From Streptomyces sp. G-G2 (GTDB lineage Bacteria; Actinomycetota; Actinomycetes; Streptomycetales; Streptomycetaceae): a stretch of DNA of 64,000 nt. The stretch's first letter is position 1; the number at the start of each line of letters is the position of its first letter. The notes beneath the pieces are model-generated. The model had not been told where the DNA came from and did not search any database. It saw nothing but the letters and a program-made list of their open reading frames with translations. Location of the stretch: NCBI RefSeq assembly GCF_030063135.1, contig NZ_JASISO010000024.1:56999-120998 (forward strand), given 5' to 3'. Position numbers and translations under genes: made by a program. Shown here in pieces: positions 34,032 through 42,424 of the stretch.

Positions 34032-34160
34032 CGCGTCGGCCACCACGATCGGCGTGGAGCCCTCGTGGACCGGCTCCGCCGGGCCGATGCCCGGCCCCAT
34101 GGCGGTCGCCGTCTCCAGGGCCACGGCCGAACCGGCCGCGCCCATCGCCACGCGGACCTG

Positions 34161-34289
34161 GTCACCGGCCGCCGCACGGGGCGCGGCGTCGTGTACGAGC
34201 TGCACGAAGCCCACGTCACGGCACTCCTCCAGCAGGTCCTGGCCCACATCGGCCGCGGCGGACCAGGAGCAGGACCCGGACCCGTGTAG
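34161..34289 (+). pseudogene. Possible C-terminal remnant of an ArsR-family regulator
   Basis: One plus frame reads ADLVTGRRTGRGVVYELHEAHVTALL in two parts (HADLVTGRRTGRGVVYEL, then HEAHVTALLQQVLAHI) before a stop at 34287-34289. This matches the wing and last helix of ArsR/SmtB repressors. No recognition helix or N-terminus precedes it. The minus strand here also has coding-like third positions, so the call is tentative. Confidence 0.35.
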
Positions 34290-34301
34290 CCGACACGCGA
34301 A

Positions 34302-34332
34302 GGGGGCGTGGGCCGCCATGGCCCACGCCCCC
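34302..34332. terminator. Bidirectional hairpin terminator
   Basis: A perfect 13-bp stem (GGGGGCGTGGGCC, loop GCCAT, GGCCCACGCCCCC) lies between the plus-strand genes to the left and the minus-strand gene ending at 34405. Confidence 0.85.
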
Positions 34333-34404
34333 TGATGCGCCGTTCCGTCGTTCCGGCGTTCCGTCGTTCCTGCGTTCCGCCGCTGTGGGGTGGCCCCTAC
34401 ACCG

Positions 34405-37143
34405 TTACTGCGGCCCGAAGGTCAGGGACAGCTGCGGGGTCCCCTCGTTCGCTCCGGCCTCCGAGGACCAGAGCCACGCCGGGTCGGACCCGGGGTTGGT
34501 CAGCGCCAGACCGTAGGAGCCGTTCAGGGCCGCCGCGACGGCGGCCGTGTCCAGGGTGGTCGTGGCGACCGCCGAGCCGTCCGCGATCCCGGCGAAGCTG
34601 CCGAGGGCGGTGGCGCCGAGCGCCGGGCGGTTGTTGTACGTCGTACCCGTCTCGGTCCACGCTCCGGTGACCGGGACGACGGACACGGTGTCCGTCGTAC
34701 CCGCCCCGTTCATGGTGCTGGTCTTCACACTGAGCGTGGCCGACTTCAGGACCGTACCGGCGGGCGCCGCGGGCAGGCTGAAGCGCAGGTAGCTCTGGTA
34801 GAGCGCGCTGCCGCCCACCGCCAGCGAACCGGAGGTGCCGAAGTTGGTGCCGGGCGCGCCCGCGTTGGCATAGGTGTCCTCGGCGGCCTGGATCTGGACG
34901 ACCGAGTCGGCCGGGGCCGTGGCGAGGGCGAAGTGGTTCTGGACCTGCGCCGGGGTGAGGACCGTCGGGTAGACGGCGGTCTCGTCGAGCTGGCCCGCCC
35001 AGTAGTCGCTCGTGGGGCGCTCCGGCCAGCTGCCGAGGCTGTCGCCGCCCGCGTGCCAGTAGCCGGAGAAGTTCTCATTGGTGGTGACGTTCAGGGTGCC
35101 CTTCTGCGCCCCGTCCACATAGAGGACCATGCCGCCCGCGCCCTGGGTCGCGACGACGTGGTGCCACTGGTTGTCGTTGTAGCGGTCGGAGCCGCCGGTG
35201 GTGATGGTGCGGGTGGCGCCGGTGTAGACGCCGTAGATCAGACGGCCGTCATTGGTCATGTAGATGTGCTTGTCGTACTGATTGCTGCCCCGCGTCTGGT
35301 TGTTGCCGAAGCCGAACAGCTTGCCGCCGCGGGTGGTGTTCGTCTTGAACCAGGTTTCCAGCGTGTAGGTGTTCCCGACCGTCGTCCGGCGGTCGCCGTA
35401 CACCTGGGTGTTCGTGCCGTTGAAGCCGATCGCGGTGCTCGCGCCGGTGACCGCGCCGGGCGTCTGACGCAGCGCCGGGGCGTTGAGGTGCACGCCGCTG
35501 GAGTTGCCGCCGTCCGAGGAGTCGGCGACGAAGGGGAGCGCGCTCTCGTCGTAGCGCCAGTACTGGGTGGCGCCGTCGGTACGGACCTGGTTCGGGTAGG
35601 CGTCCACCGTGGCCGGGACGGTCACCGAGGCGGTGGCCGAGAGGGCGCTGGTGTTGCCCGCGCCGTCGGTCGCGGTCACCCGGTAGCTGTAGGACTGGCC
35701 CGCCGAGACGGTGGTGTCGGTCCACGACGCCTGGGGGCGCCGGAAGAACAGCGAGTCGGCGTTCACGGTGGCGATCGGGGTGGCCGATCCGTTGCGGTAG
35801 ACCTTGTAGGTCAGGGTGCCGTCGTCCAGGTCCAGGCTGGTGCGCCAGCGCACCTGCGCCTGCCCGGGCCTGTAGCTGACCGCGCTCGCGACCGGGACGG
35901 TCGGCGCGCCGGTGTCACCGGTCGAGGAGAAGCGGGTCAGGCTCTGCTGCGCCGAGCCGTTGACGGTGGTGAATTCGCCGCCGACCCAGAGGTAGGGGAC
36001 CCCGGCCTTGGAGCCGACCGTCATCACCCGCGGTCCGATGCCCTCGCCGATGCCGTCGTTGGTGTCGGGGGCCCAGCCCAGCTTCGCCGTGCTGGTGGTG
36101 GGTTCGGCGAGCAGGTGGTGGCGCTGCCCGTCGGGGTACTCGCCGACGCTGGAGCAGTCGTGCGCGTGCGAGGCGCTGTACAGCACGTTCTGGTACGGCA
36201 GCACGGCCTGGGTGGCGCCGAGGCAGGTGTCGCGCCAACGCTGGTTGAAGTCGCTGAGGTTGAGGGCGATGCGGCCGTCGAAGACCCCGCCGCCCGTGCC
36301 CTCGTTGCCGGTGTAGAAACCGGTATCGTCGGCCGCGATGTCCTTGACCACCGAGTTGATCTCGATGAAGCCGGGATAGGACTTGGTGAGGGCGCCCGTG
36401 GTGGAGTCGACGACGGCGAGCGCGTGCGTGTTCGTACCGTTGACGGAGAAGAAGTCCCCGCCAATCAGCACGTTGTGTCCGTCGGGGGTCAGTTCGACCG
36501 CGCGGCCGGGCTCGTCGGCGTTGGCCGTGAAGGGCTTGAGCGCGCCGTCCGCCGTGCCGACGGCGGCGAAGCGCTGGCGCGACTGGCCCTGGACGGTCAG
36601 GAAGTCGCCGCCCGCGTAGATGGTGTCGTCGGTGACGGCGAGGGCCCGCACGGTGGCCGCGAAGGACGGGTGGAACGAGGCCTTCGGAGTGCAGGTCGCC
36701 ACGTCGATCGCGGCGAGGCTGGATACCGGGACCCCGTTGACGGTGCCGAAGTAGCCGCCCGCGTACAGGGTCTTCTTGTCTGGCGAGAGCGCCAGCGCGC
36801 GGACGGTGGCGGTGCCGCCGCCGACCGTGAAGGACAGTTCGCAGGAGGTCGGAGCGCCGGTCGCGGCGTCGAGCGCGACGAAGTTGACGGCCGACCGCTC
36901 GGCTCCGGAGCCCCCCTCGGGCGGCCGGACCGCGGAGAAGGTGCCACCGGTGAAGACGGTGCCGTCGACTTGGGCGAGCGCCCACACCACTCCGTTGGGC
37001 TGCCAGGTCGACAGCGGGTCGGCGGTGAACGCCACGGGCGGGGTGATCGCCGCCGCTTGTGGTGCGAGCCCCAGGACGACGGCAGCGCCGCCGCCCGCCA
37101 GGGCCAGGGCGAGAGCGGTCGCCAGGCCTTTGGATCTACGCAT
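34405..37143 (-). CDS. Large secreted protein: beta-propeller, Fn3, LamG and DNRLRE domains
   Basis: This 912-residue protein has a Sec signal (to about APQAAA). Residues ~35-400 contain repeated blades of a beta-propeller (VFTGGTFSAV, LYAGGYFGTVNG, IYAGGDFLTVQG, VLIGGDFFSVNG, LWVGGEFTTVNG), each with the Gly-Gly-x-Phe turn. One Fn3 domain follows (~410-500, YKVYRNG, YSYRVTATDGAGNTS), then a LamG/concanavalin-like domain (~530-740, YTLETWFKTNT, WHHVVATQG) and a C-terminal DNRLRE/CBM96-like domain (~745-912, EDTYANAGAPGTNFGTSGSLAVG). No catalytic motif is obvious. It probably binds polysaccharide or another surface. Start ATG 37143 gives an ideal signal peptide. Confidence 0.85.
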   Translation of the reverse strand: MRRSKGLATALALALAGGGAAVVLGLAPQAAAITPPVAFTADPLSTWQPNGVVWALAQVDGTVFTGGTFSAVRPPEGGSGAERSAVNFVALDAATGAPTSCELSFTVGGGTATVRALALSPDKKTLYAGGYFGTVNGVPVSSLAAIDVATCTPKASFHPSFAATVRALAVTDDTIYAGGDFLTVQGQSRQRFAAVGTADGALKPFTANADEPGRAVELTPDGHNVLIGGDFFSVNGTNTHALAVVDSTTGALTKSYPGFIEINSVVKDIAADDTGFYTGNEGTGGGVFDGRIALNLSDFNQRWRDTCLGATQAVLPYQNVLYSASHAHDCSSVGEYPDGQRHHLLAEPTTSTAKLGWAPDTNDGIGEGIGPRVMTVGSKAGVPYLWVGGEFTTVNGSAQQSLTRFSSTGDTGAPTVPVASAVSYRPGQAQVRWRTSLDLDDGTLTYKVYRNGSATPIATVNADSLFFRRPQASWTDTTVSAGQSYSYRVTATDGAGNTSALSATASVTVPATVDAYPNQVRTDGATQYWRYDESALPFVADSSDGGNSSGVHLNAPALRQTPGAVTGASTAIGFNGTNTQVYGDRRTTVGNTYTLETWFKTNTTRGGKLFGFGNNQTRGSNQYDKHIYMTNDGRLIYGVYTGATRTITTGGSDRYNDNQWHHVVATQGAGGMVLYVDGAQKGTLNVTTNENFSGYWHAGGDSLGSWPERPTSDYWAGQLDETAVYPTVLTPAQVQNHFALATAPADSVVQIQAAEDTYANAGAPGTNFGTSGSLAVGGSALYQSYLRFSLPAAPAGTVLKSATLSVKTSTMNGAGTTDTVSVVPVTGAWTETGTTYNNRPALGATALGSFAGIADGSAVATTTLDTAAVAAALNGSYGLALTNPGSDPAWLWSSEAGANEGTPQLSLTFGPQ

Positions 37144-37298
37144 GAACCCCCCAGTTCAGTGTGCGAGGTGACGAAGGTGTGCCGCATGGCCGAAAACAGC
37201 CGAACCGAAACCATGCGTACGGGCGCACCTTAGGGGGGATCCATGCCGCGTTCATCGCACTTGACCCATCGGATGCCTAATGCTGTCGTCCGGCCCCC

Positions 37299-39239
37299 TC
37301 AGCCGCCGGTCGCGGTACGGCACAGCAGCGCGGCCGCCGAGGGGCGCGCGCCCGCCCGGGTGGTGAAGGCGATGCCCGCCGCGTACTCGGTGGGCAGGCA
37401 CTGGCCCTTGTAGTTCCCGGAGGCGAAGTCACCGCCCGGATCCCCGGGCGGCCGGTTGTCACCCCGGTCGAACCAGACCGTGCGGCCGGATCCCAGCAGG
37501 GCGCCCCCGGCGGGAGCGCACAGGGCCGCCGAGACCCGCTCGCCGCGCACGCTGTACCCGGTCAGGAAGGAACCCGCGGGGCACTGGAACTTGGTGTACC
37601 CGCCGGCCCAGTCGCCGCCCGCGGGCACGTACCGCTCGTCGCGCACCACGCTCTGGGCGCCCGCGGCGGCCCGCAGGCCGGTGCTCGCGCAGAGGCCGCG
37701 CCCGCCGGTGTGGCTGAGCCCGGCCAGCAGGGAGCCGTCGGGGCAGACCGCTTTGCGGGCCCCGGAGTCCCAGTCGCCCCCGGCCCGGGTCAGCAGCGAG
37801 GCCACCTGGTCGCGGTGGTCGGTGGTGAGCATGGACCAGCGGGTGACCGGGGCGACCGGTCCGGTGTGCCCGGCGGCCCCCGCCAGGGCCGCCCAGGCCG
37901 TCGTGCGCCAGTCCCCCGGGTCCAGGATGCCGGAGCGCCTGCCCGCCGCGCCGTAACGGAGCATGGCCCAGCTGTCGCCGCCCGGGGCGCCCTGGGCGGT
38001 GGTGCTCCAGCCCACCAGCGGCCAGTACGCGAAGTCGGCATCGGAGGAGGCCAGGGAGGAGGTGAGGCGCCCGAACCAGGTACGCGGGGCGGCGCCGTTC
38101 TCGTCGGCGCCGATGCCGAACTCGCTGATCCACACGGGGGCGGTGAAATGGGTCCCGCCCTCGGCGCCGACGTAGAACGCCTGCTCGTACAGGGCCTGTT
38201 CGAGTTCGGCGGCGCTCATGTCCTGGTAGCGCGCGTCATGGGTCTCGCCGAGGCCGGTCGCACCGCTGTGGTGGGGGCCGGTGTACCCGTAGAAGTGGGC
38301 CGAGTAGACGAGCTTCCCCGAGACCACGAGGGTGTGGGAGAGGGTGCGGACCGGGGTGAGGGTGGGGCGTCCGTGCGGCAGCCCGTCCAGGGGTACGCCG
38401 GTCCAGTTGATGCCCTCGATGACGATGAGCAGGTCCGGGTTGGCCTCGGCGAGGATCCGGTCGGCGGTGTCCTCGGCGGCCGCGTACCAGTCGTGGTCGT
38501 CCCCCAGGCCCCAGTTGGGATCGTCCCAGGTGTCCCGGCGGACCTCGTTGTAGAGGTCGGCTCCGACCACGCGCGGGTCGCTCCGGTAGCGGCGGGCCAT
38601 GAAGACCCAGTCGTCGGCCCACTGGGCGGTGGAACGGCCGCTGTTCCAGCGCTCGTTGCCGTCCAGCCCGCAGCACCAGCGGGTGGTGTTGGTGTGGTTG
38701 TTGAGGATGACGGCGAACCCGTCGGCGCTCAGCGCGGCCACGACCGCGTCGTAGACCTGGAGCGGGGTCTTCCCGCGCAGGCCCGGATTGGCGGCGACCG
38801 CCGCGTCCGGGACCGGCGCGGTGGTGCGGAGCATCTCGCCCGAGAAGGGCAGCCGGATGCTGTTGAGGCCGAGTGCGTGGAAATCGCCGAGCAGGACGGG
38901 CAGCGGGGTGCGGTCCAGGCCCAGCGGGATACCGTGGGAGTCCTGGCCGCTGTGGTGGGTGGCCGGGTCGTTCGGGTCGCCGGAACCGGTCCAGGATCCC
39001 TGGGCGCCGTCCCAGTTCCCGGAGCGCAGCCGGAAGCGGTCACCCTTCGCGTCCACGATGTAACGGCCCCGGGTGGACAGCGGCGGGGCCCAGGACGCCG
39101 CGGCGGCCGGCCCGGCGGCCGCCGCGGCCCGGGCGGGCCCGGGCGGCGCCGCGAGGGCGGTGAGCAGCAGCGCGCACAGCAGCGCGCCGAGGAGCGGCGC
39201 GCGCCGCGGGGGGCGGGCCGCGCGTAAGGGGCTCTGCAT
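37299..39239 (-). CDS. Secreted GH5 glycoside hydrolase with C-terminal Cys-rich triple repeat
   Basis: This 646-residue protein has a Sec signal (LLGALLCALLLTALAAPPGPARA). The GH5 catalytic barrel spans residues ~45-470: LGLNSIRLPFSGEML, acid/base Glu232 in LYNEV, SAHFYGYTGPHH, and nucleophile Glu373 in WISEFGIG. Residues ~500-645 hold three similar units, each starting with Cys and ending in LC (CPDGSLLAGLSH, CPAGSFLTGYSV, CLPTEYAAGIAF), probably a small binding domain. ATG 39239 has AGGTG upstream; the long in-frame extension belongs to another strand's genes. Cellulase or a related beta-glycanase is likely; substrate is not fixed by the sequence. Confidence 0.85.
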   Translation of the reverse strand: MQSPLRAARPPRRAPLLGALLCALLLTALAAPPGPARAAAAAGPAAAASWAPPLSTRGRYIVDAKGDRFRLRSGNWDGAQGSWTGSGDPNDPATHHSGQDSHGIPLGLDRTPLPVLLGDFHALGLNSIRLPFSGEMLRTTAPVPDAAVAANPGLRGKTPLQVYDAVVAALSADGFAVILNNHTNTTRWCCGLDGNERWNSGRSTAQWADDWVFMARRYRSDPRVVGADLYNEVRRDTWDDPNWGLGDDHDWYAAAEDTADRILAEANPDLLIVIEGINWTGVPLDGLPHGRPTLTPVRTLSHTLVVSGKLVYSAHFYGYTGPHHSGATGLGETHDARYQDMSAAELEQALYEQAFYVGAEGGTHFTAPVWISEFGIGADENGAAPRTWFGRLTSSLASSDADFAYWPLVGWSTTAQGAPGGDSWAMLRYGAAGRRSGILDPGDWRTTAWAALAGAAGHTGPVAPVTRWSMLTTDHRDQVASLLTRAGGDWDSGARKAVCPDGSLLAGLSHTGGRGLCASTGLRAAAGAQSVVRDERYVPAGGDWAGGYTKFQCPAGSFLTGYSVRGERVSAALCAPAGGALLGSGRTVWFDRGDNRPPGDPGGDFASGNYKGQCLPTEYAAGIAFTTRAGARPSAAALLCRTATGG

Positions 39240-39419
39240 CTCGCACCTGCCGGGTCCGGTCGACTGTCCGATGTGAAGGAACGCGGTCAAGTTACCGGCC
39301 GGTCCCCGCCAGTGGAAGCGCGAACGGCACCCCAGCCGGGGGAAAGCCCCACGCCGGAGGGCCGGCCCCTCTACGGTGCCTTGCAGGGGGCTCGGCGCGG
39401 TCGGCGGAAGGCAGGGCGG

Positions 39420-39722
39420 ATGGACAGGGACGAAGACATGCGGCTGGCGAGGATCACCCCGGAGATCTCGCGCCGCACCATCACCCTGCTGCGGGAGCTG
39501 GCCGGGCTGGAACCACCGGAGCGGGTTCCGGAGGACGCGATGGTACTGGCGGACGCGATCCTCGCCGAGCACGGCACGGACGGGCTGCGCGTGCTGGTCA
39601 TGACGCTGTCGGCGTGGGCGACGGCGCAGATAGAGAACGTCGCCGAGCTGAGCCGGCGCAGCCACGAGGCGGTCCTCGACGCGATGGAGCTGGCGTGCCT
39701 GGAGGCCGACGGCGACGATTGA
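39420..39722 (+). CDS. Small helical protein of unknown function
   Basis: This 100-residue acidic protein starts at ATG 39420 (GGAAGG upstream). It is predicted almost wholly helical (ITPEISRRTITLLRELAGLEPPERVP, GLRVLVMTLSAWATAQIENVAEL, HEAVLDAMELACLEADG). It has no signal or membrane segment and no family that I recognise. It lies 82 bases before the cNMP-binding protein on the same strand, so the two may be linked. Confidence 0.65.
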   Translation: MDRDEDMRLARITPEISRRTITLLRELAGLEPPERVPEDAMVLADAILAEHGTDGLRVLVMTLSAWATAQIENVAELSRRSHEAVLDAMELACLEADGDD

Positions 39723-39804
39723 CGGAGGTTGCCGACGGCGCGCGCGCATCCGGCGCCGCTTCGGCGACACTGGGGTGAGCGGGGGGTCCCGATCGGAGGC
39801 CGTC

Positions 39805-40251
39805 GTGAGCACACTTTCCCCCATCCGGATCGCTGCCGTCCTGTCTACCGAACACCGCGGACGGCTGATGAGCCACGCCCGCGAGGTCAACTTCCGCGAA
39901 AGCGCGCGGATCTTCGACGAAGGCACCCGGGCCGATTCCTTCTGGATCGTGCGCTCCGGCACCGTCACCCTGGAGATCCCGGTCCCGGGGCGTCGGCCGG
40001 CCCCGGTGGAGAGCCTCGGCCCCGGCGAGCTGGTGGGATGGTCCTGGCTCTTCCCTCCGTACGTGTGGCAGCTCGGCGCGGAGGCGATGTCTCCGGTCCG
40101 CGCGTACGAGTTCGACGCGCTGACCGTCCGCATGCTGATGGATGCCGACCCGGCCTTCGGCTCCGCCGTGGGCCACTGGGTGGGCCGCGTGCTCGCCCAC
40201 CGGCTGCACCAGACCCGTACGAGGCTCCTGGATCTGTACGCCCCGCACTAA
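39805..40251 (+). CDS. Stand-alone cyclic-nucleotide-binding-domain protein
   Basis: This 148-residue protein is one Crp-type cNMP-binding beta-barrel (FRESARIFDEGTRADSFWIVRSGTVTLEI, ESLGPGELVGWSWLFPPYVWQ) with the following helices. There is no DNA-binding helix-turn-helix. The GELVGWS phosphate cassette is partly retained, so ligand binding is uncertain. GTG 39805 has GGAGG six bases upstream, which decides it over the earlier in-frame GTG. Similar stand-alone domains are common in streptomycetes beside stress or redox genes. Confidence 0.8.
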   Translation: MSTLSPIRIAAVLSTEHRGRLMSHAREVNFRESARIFDEGTRADSFWIVRSGTVTLEIPVPGRRPAPVESLGPGELVGWSWLFPPYVWQLGAEAMSPVRAYEFDALTVRMLMDADPAFGSAVGHWVGRVLAHRLHQTRTRLLDLYAPH

Positions 40252-40425
40252 TCAGCCGATTCGCCCAAGCGTTCCCCTACAGGTGGCGGCCCCCCGCACC
40301 GCCACGAACAGCGATGATCCGATCGCTTTCAGTGACGTGAAATAGGGGTTCGAATAGCTCCGGTGCCCCGGGTGGGCAACACTCGTGTCCGTTATCCGAA
40401 ACAACCACCCAAGGGAGTGTTCGAA

Positions 40426-40869
40426 ATGCGGTCCATCGCAAGGGGTTTGGGACTCACTTCAGCAGCTGTGGCGCTCACCGCGCTGACGGCGCTGGCCGGT
40501 TCGGGGGCGGCCGACGCCGCGCCGTCCGGTACGGAGAGTCTCTACGCGCCGTCCTCACTGGTGCTCGGGATCACGGCGGGCGACGACGCCCGCAACGGTA
40601 CGGTCCTGCGCGCCGTGACGCTGGTGTGCGCGCCCCGGCCCAGCGGGACACACCCGGACCCGGCCGCCGCGTGTACGGAGTTACTGGCCGTCGCGGGCAA
40701 GCCGGACACGATCACGGCGGGCGGGGCCGGAGCGCTGTGCAGCAAGGAGTACGACCCGGTGACGGTGACGGCGGACGGGGTGTGGCGGGGCAAGCGGTTC
40801 ACCTACGAGCACACCTTCGGCAACCGCTGCGCGATGCGGAACGGCAGCGGGGTCCTGTTCTCCTTCTGA
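40426..40869 (+). CDS. Secreted subtilisin-inhibitor-like (SSI) protein with Lys at P1
   Basis: This 147-residue protein has a Sec signal (to about GAADA-AP) and a ~110-residue mature SSI domain. Hallmarks are SLYAPSSLVLGITAG, the disulfide Cys pairs (VCAPRPSG--AACTEL; LCSKEYDP--NRCAMRNG) and KEYDPVTVTADGVWRGKRFTYEHTF. By alignment with the family, whose reactive bond follows CP-M, the P1 residue here is Lys (C-S-K/E). That predicts inhibition of trypsin-like proteases as well as or instead of subtilisin. AAGGGAG precedes ATG 40426. It is exported and usually controls extracellular proteases during development. Confidence 0.9.
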   Translation: MRSIARGLGLTSAAVALTALTALAGSGAADAAPSGTESLYAPSSLVLGITAGDDARNGTVLRAVTLVCAPRPSGTHPDPAAACTELLAVAGKPDTITAGGAGALCSKEYDPVTVTADGVWRGKRFTYEHTFGNRCAMRNGSGVLFSF

Positions 40870-40918
40870 CCGCGCCCCGCACCACCGAGTCGGCCCCGCG
40901 TCCCGCGGGCCCCGCCGG

Positions 40919-41776
40919 TCAGCCGAGTTCGAGGCTGGTCACCCCGTAGAGAGCGGGGAGATCGGCTTCGGGTGCGGGACCGGTGTACATCCGGGCGGCC
41001 TCGAAGGTGGGGACCAGGCCGAGTCCGGACATCAGGGCCAGGGCCGCGGGGTTGGCGTCGGGCACGTCCACGGCGACCGGTCCGCCCGCCCGCTCCGCCA
41101 GCCGCCGGACCAGGGCGGCGGCCACGCCCGGGGTGGCGGCGTACAGCGGGCCGATCCGCGAGGCGGCGCTGCACGGCCGAACCACTCCGAAGCCTTCGAT
41201 CCGGCCGTCCCGGACGGCGGCGAGGGCGGTGCGGCCGGGCAGCCCGGTCCACGCGGCGAGGAAGGAATCGCGCGCCTCGGGGAAGAACCGCCGGTCGTAG
41301 GCGGCCAGTTCGGCGAAGGGCAGGGACCGGGCGTCGACCACCTCGATCCCCCGTTCACCACGCTCCTCGTCGACCCGGCCCGCCGAGGGGACGCCCTCGT
41401 GGCGGACGTTGTTCCAGGCGGAACGGAACCCGGACTCGCGGTAGTTGTCCTGCTGGGCGACGACCCCGTCCAGGCCGACCAGGCGGCCCTCCAGCCTGCG
41501 CATACCGGCGTTCCACAGCTGGATCCCGTATCCCTGGCCGCGTACGGCGGGGCGGGCGATGTAGAAGCCGATGAACCCGAACCCGGCGCCGTAGCGCACC
41601 GCGGAGATGCAGGCCACCGGTTCACCGCCGAGGCGCCCCATCAGGAAACCCGTCGGGTCGGCCACCACGAAGGCGAGCCGGTCGGAGTCCCCGGGGTTCC
41701 ATCCCTCCTCGTCGGCCCAGTCGCGGAACAGTTCCATGTCTGCGGCGCTCGCGCCGCCGATCCGTAATGCCGTCAT
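40919..41776 (-). CDS. Double-domain GNAT acetyltransferase
   Basis: This 285-residue protein has an N-terminal GNAT domain (residues ~5-140: MELFRDWADEEGWNPGDSD, GFIGFYIARPAVRGQGYGIQLW with the acetyl-CoA-binding R-G-Q-G-Y-G) and a C-terminal acetyltransferase-like domain (~150-280) without a clear CoA loop. This layout is found in the YitH-like group, where the second domain helps bind substrate. ATG 41776 is used; the longer frame would add 30 low-complexity residues. The substrate is unknown. Confidence 0.85.
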   Translation of the reverse strand: MTALRIGGASAADMELFRDWADEEGWNPGDSDRLAFVVADPTGFLMGRLGGEPVACISAVRYGAGFGFIGFYIARPAVRGQGYGIQLWNAGMRRLEGRLVGLDGVVAQQDNYRESGFRSAWNNVRHEGVPSAGRVDEERGERGIEVVDARSLPFAELAAYDRRFFPEARDSFLAAWTGLPGRTALAAVRDGRIEGFGVVRPCSAASRIGPLYAATPGVAAALVRRLAERAGGPVAVDVPDANPAALALMSGLGLVPTFEAARMYTGPAPEADLPALYGVTSLELG

Positions 41777-41918
41777 GTGCCGTGTTGTACCAGACGCGGC
41801 GTCGGCTCGGTGAGCCCGCGGGGGGGCGCGTCCCAGCGGGCGGGGCGGCCCCGTTGTCGGTGCCACCGGTTATAACAAGGAGGAGGGAGTTCTGACCGAA
41901 CGTGCACTGGAGGCTGTG

Positions 41919-42371
41919 ATGACCGCGGTGAACTGGAAGCTCGTCGTCGACTGCGCCGAGCCACTGCGCCTCGCGGAGTTCTGGTCCGAGGCGCTGGGGT
42001 ACCAGCGCGAGGACCACTCCGGGTTCATCGAGCGGTTGATCGGGTTCGGCGCGGTCACGGACGCCGACTGGACGGAGCTGAACGGGCGCAAGGTGTGGCG
42101 GAACGCGGCCGCCGTACGGCATCCCGAGGACCCGTTCGACGGGGCCAGCGGGGTCGGGCTGGGGCGCCGGGTGCTGTTCAACGCGGTGCCGGAGGCCAAG
42201 CAGGGCAAGAACCGGCTCCACATCGACCTGCACTTCGGCCCCGAGCGGCGGGACGCGGAGGCCGAGCGGCTGACCTCGCTGGGGGGCGAGGTGCTGCGGG
42301 TGGTGGAGGAGCTCGGCAGCACGCACGTGGTGATGGCGGACCCCGAGGGCAATGAGTTCTGCGTGCAGTGA
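41919..42371 (+). CDS. VOC/glyoxalase-like protein
   Basis: This 150-residue protein has the tandem beta-alpha-beta-beta-beta pattern of the VOC superfamily (WKLVVDCAEPLRLAEFWSEALGYQ, RLHIDLHFGPERRDAEAERLTSLGGEVL, MADPEGNEFCVQ). His in HIDLHF and Glu in EGNEF are plausible metal ligands. ATG 41919 has TGGAGG just upstream. It is divergent from the acetyltransferase gene. The enzymatic activity is unknown; many such streptomycete proteins are metal-dependent hydrolases, lyases or resistance proteins. Confidence 0.8.
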   Translation: MTAVNWKLVVDCAEPLRLAEFWSEALGYQREDHSGFIERLIGFGAVTDADWTELNGRKVWRNAAAVRHPEDPFDGASGVGLGRRVLFNAVPEAKQGKNRLHIDLHFGPERRDAEAERLTSLGGEVLRVVEELGSTHVVMADPEGNEFCVQ

Positions 42372-42424
42372 CACGCCGGCGAATCCGTTGGCCGCGGCGG
42401 GAGACGGCTGCGTAGGGTCGGGGG

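Larger units (their letters stand above)
34032..34404. other. Gene-free stretch between convergent genes
   Basis: This 373-bp gap holds the possible ArsR relic (34161-34289) and the strong hairpin at 34302-34332. The rest (34333-34404) contains short CGTTCC-type repeats and no other feature I can support. Confidence 0.5.

Noticed and set aside
32457..34319. Minus-strand frame continuing from 34319 to 32133
   Set aside because: It runs antisense to the peptidase-GNAT gene and lacks family motifs; only the 107-residue end (32133-32456) looks real.
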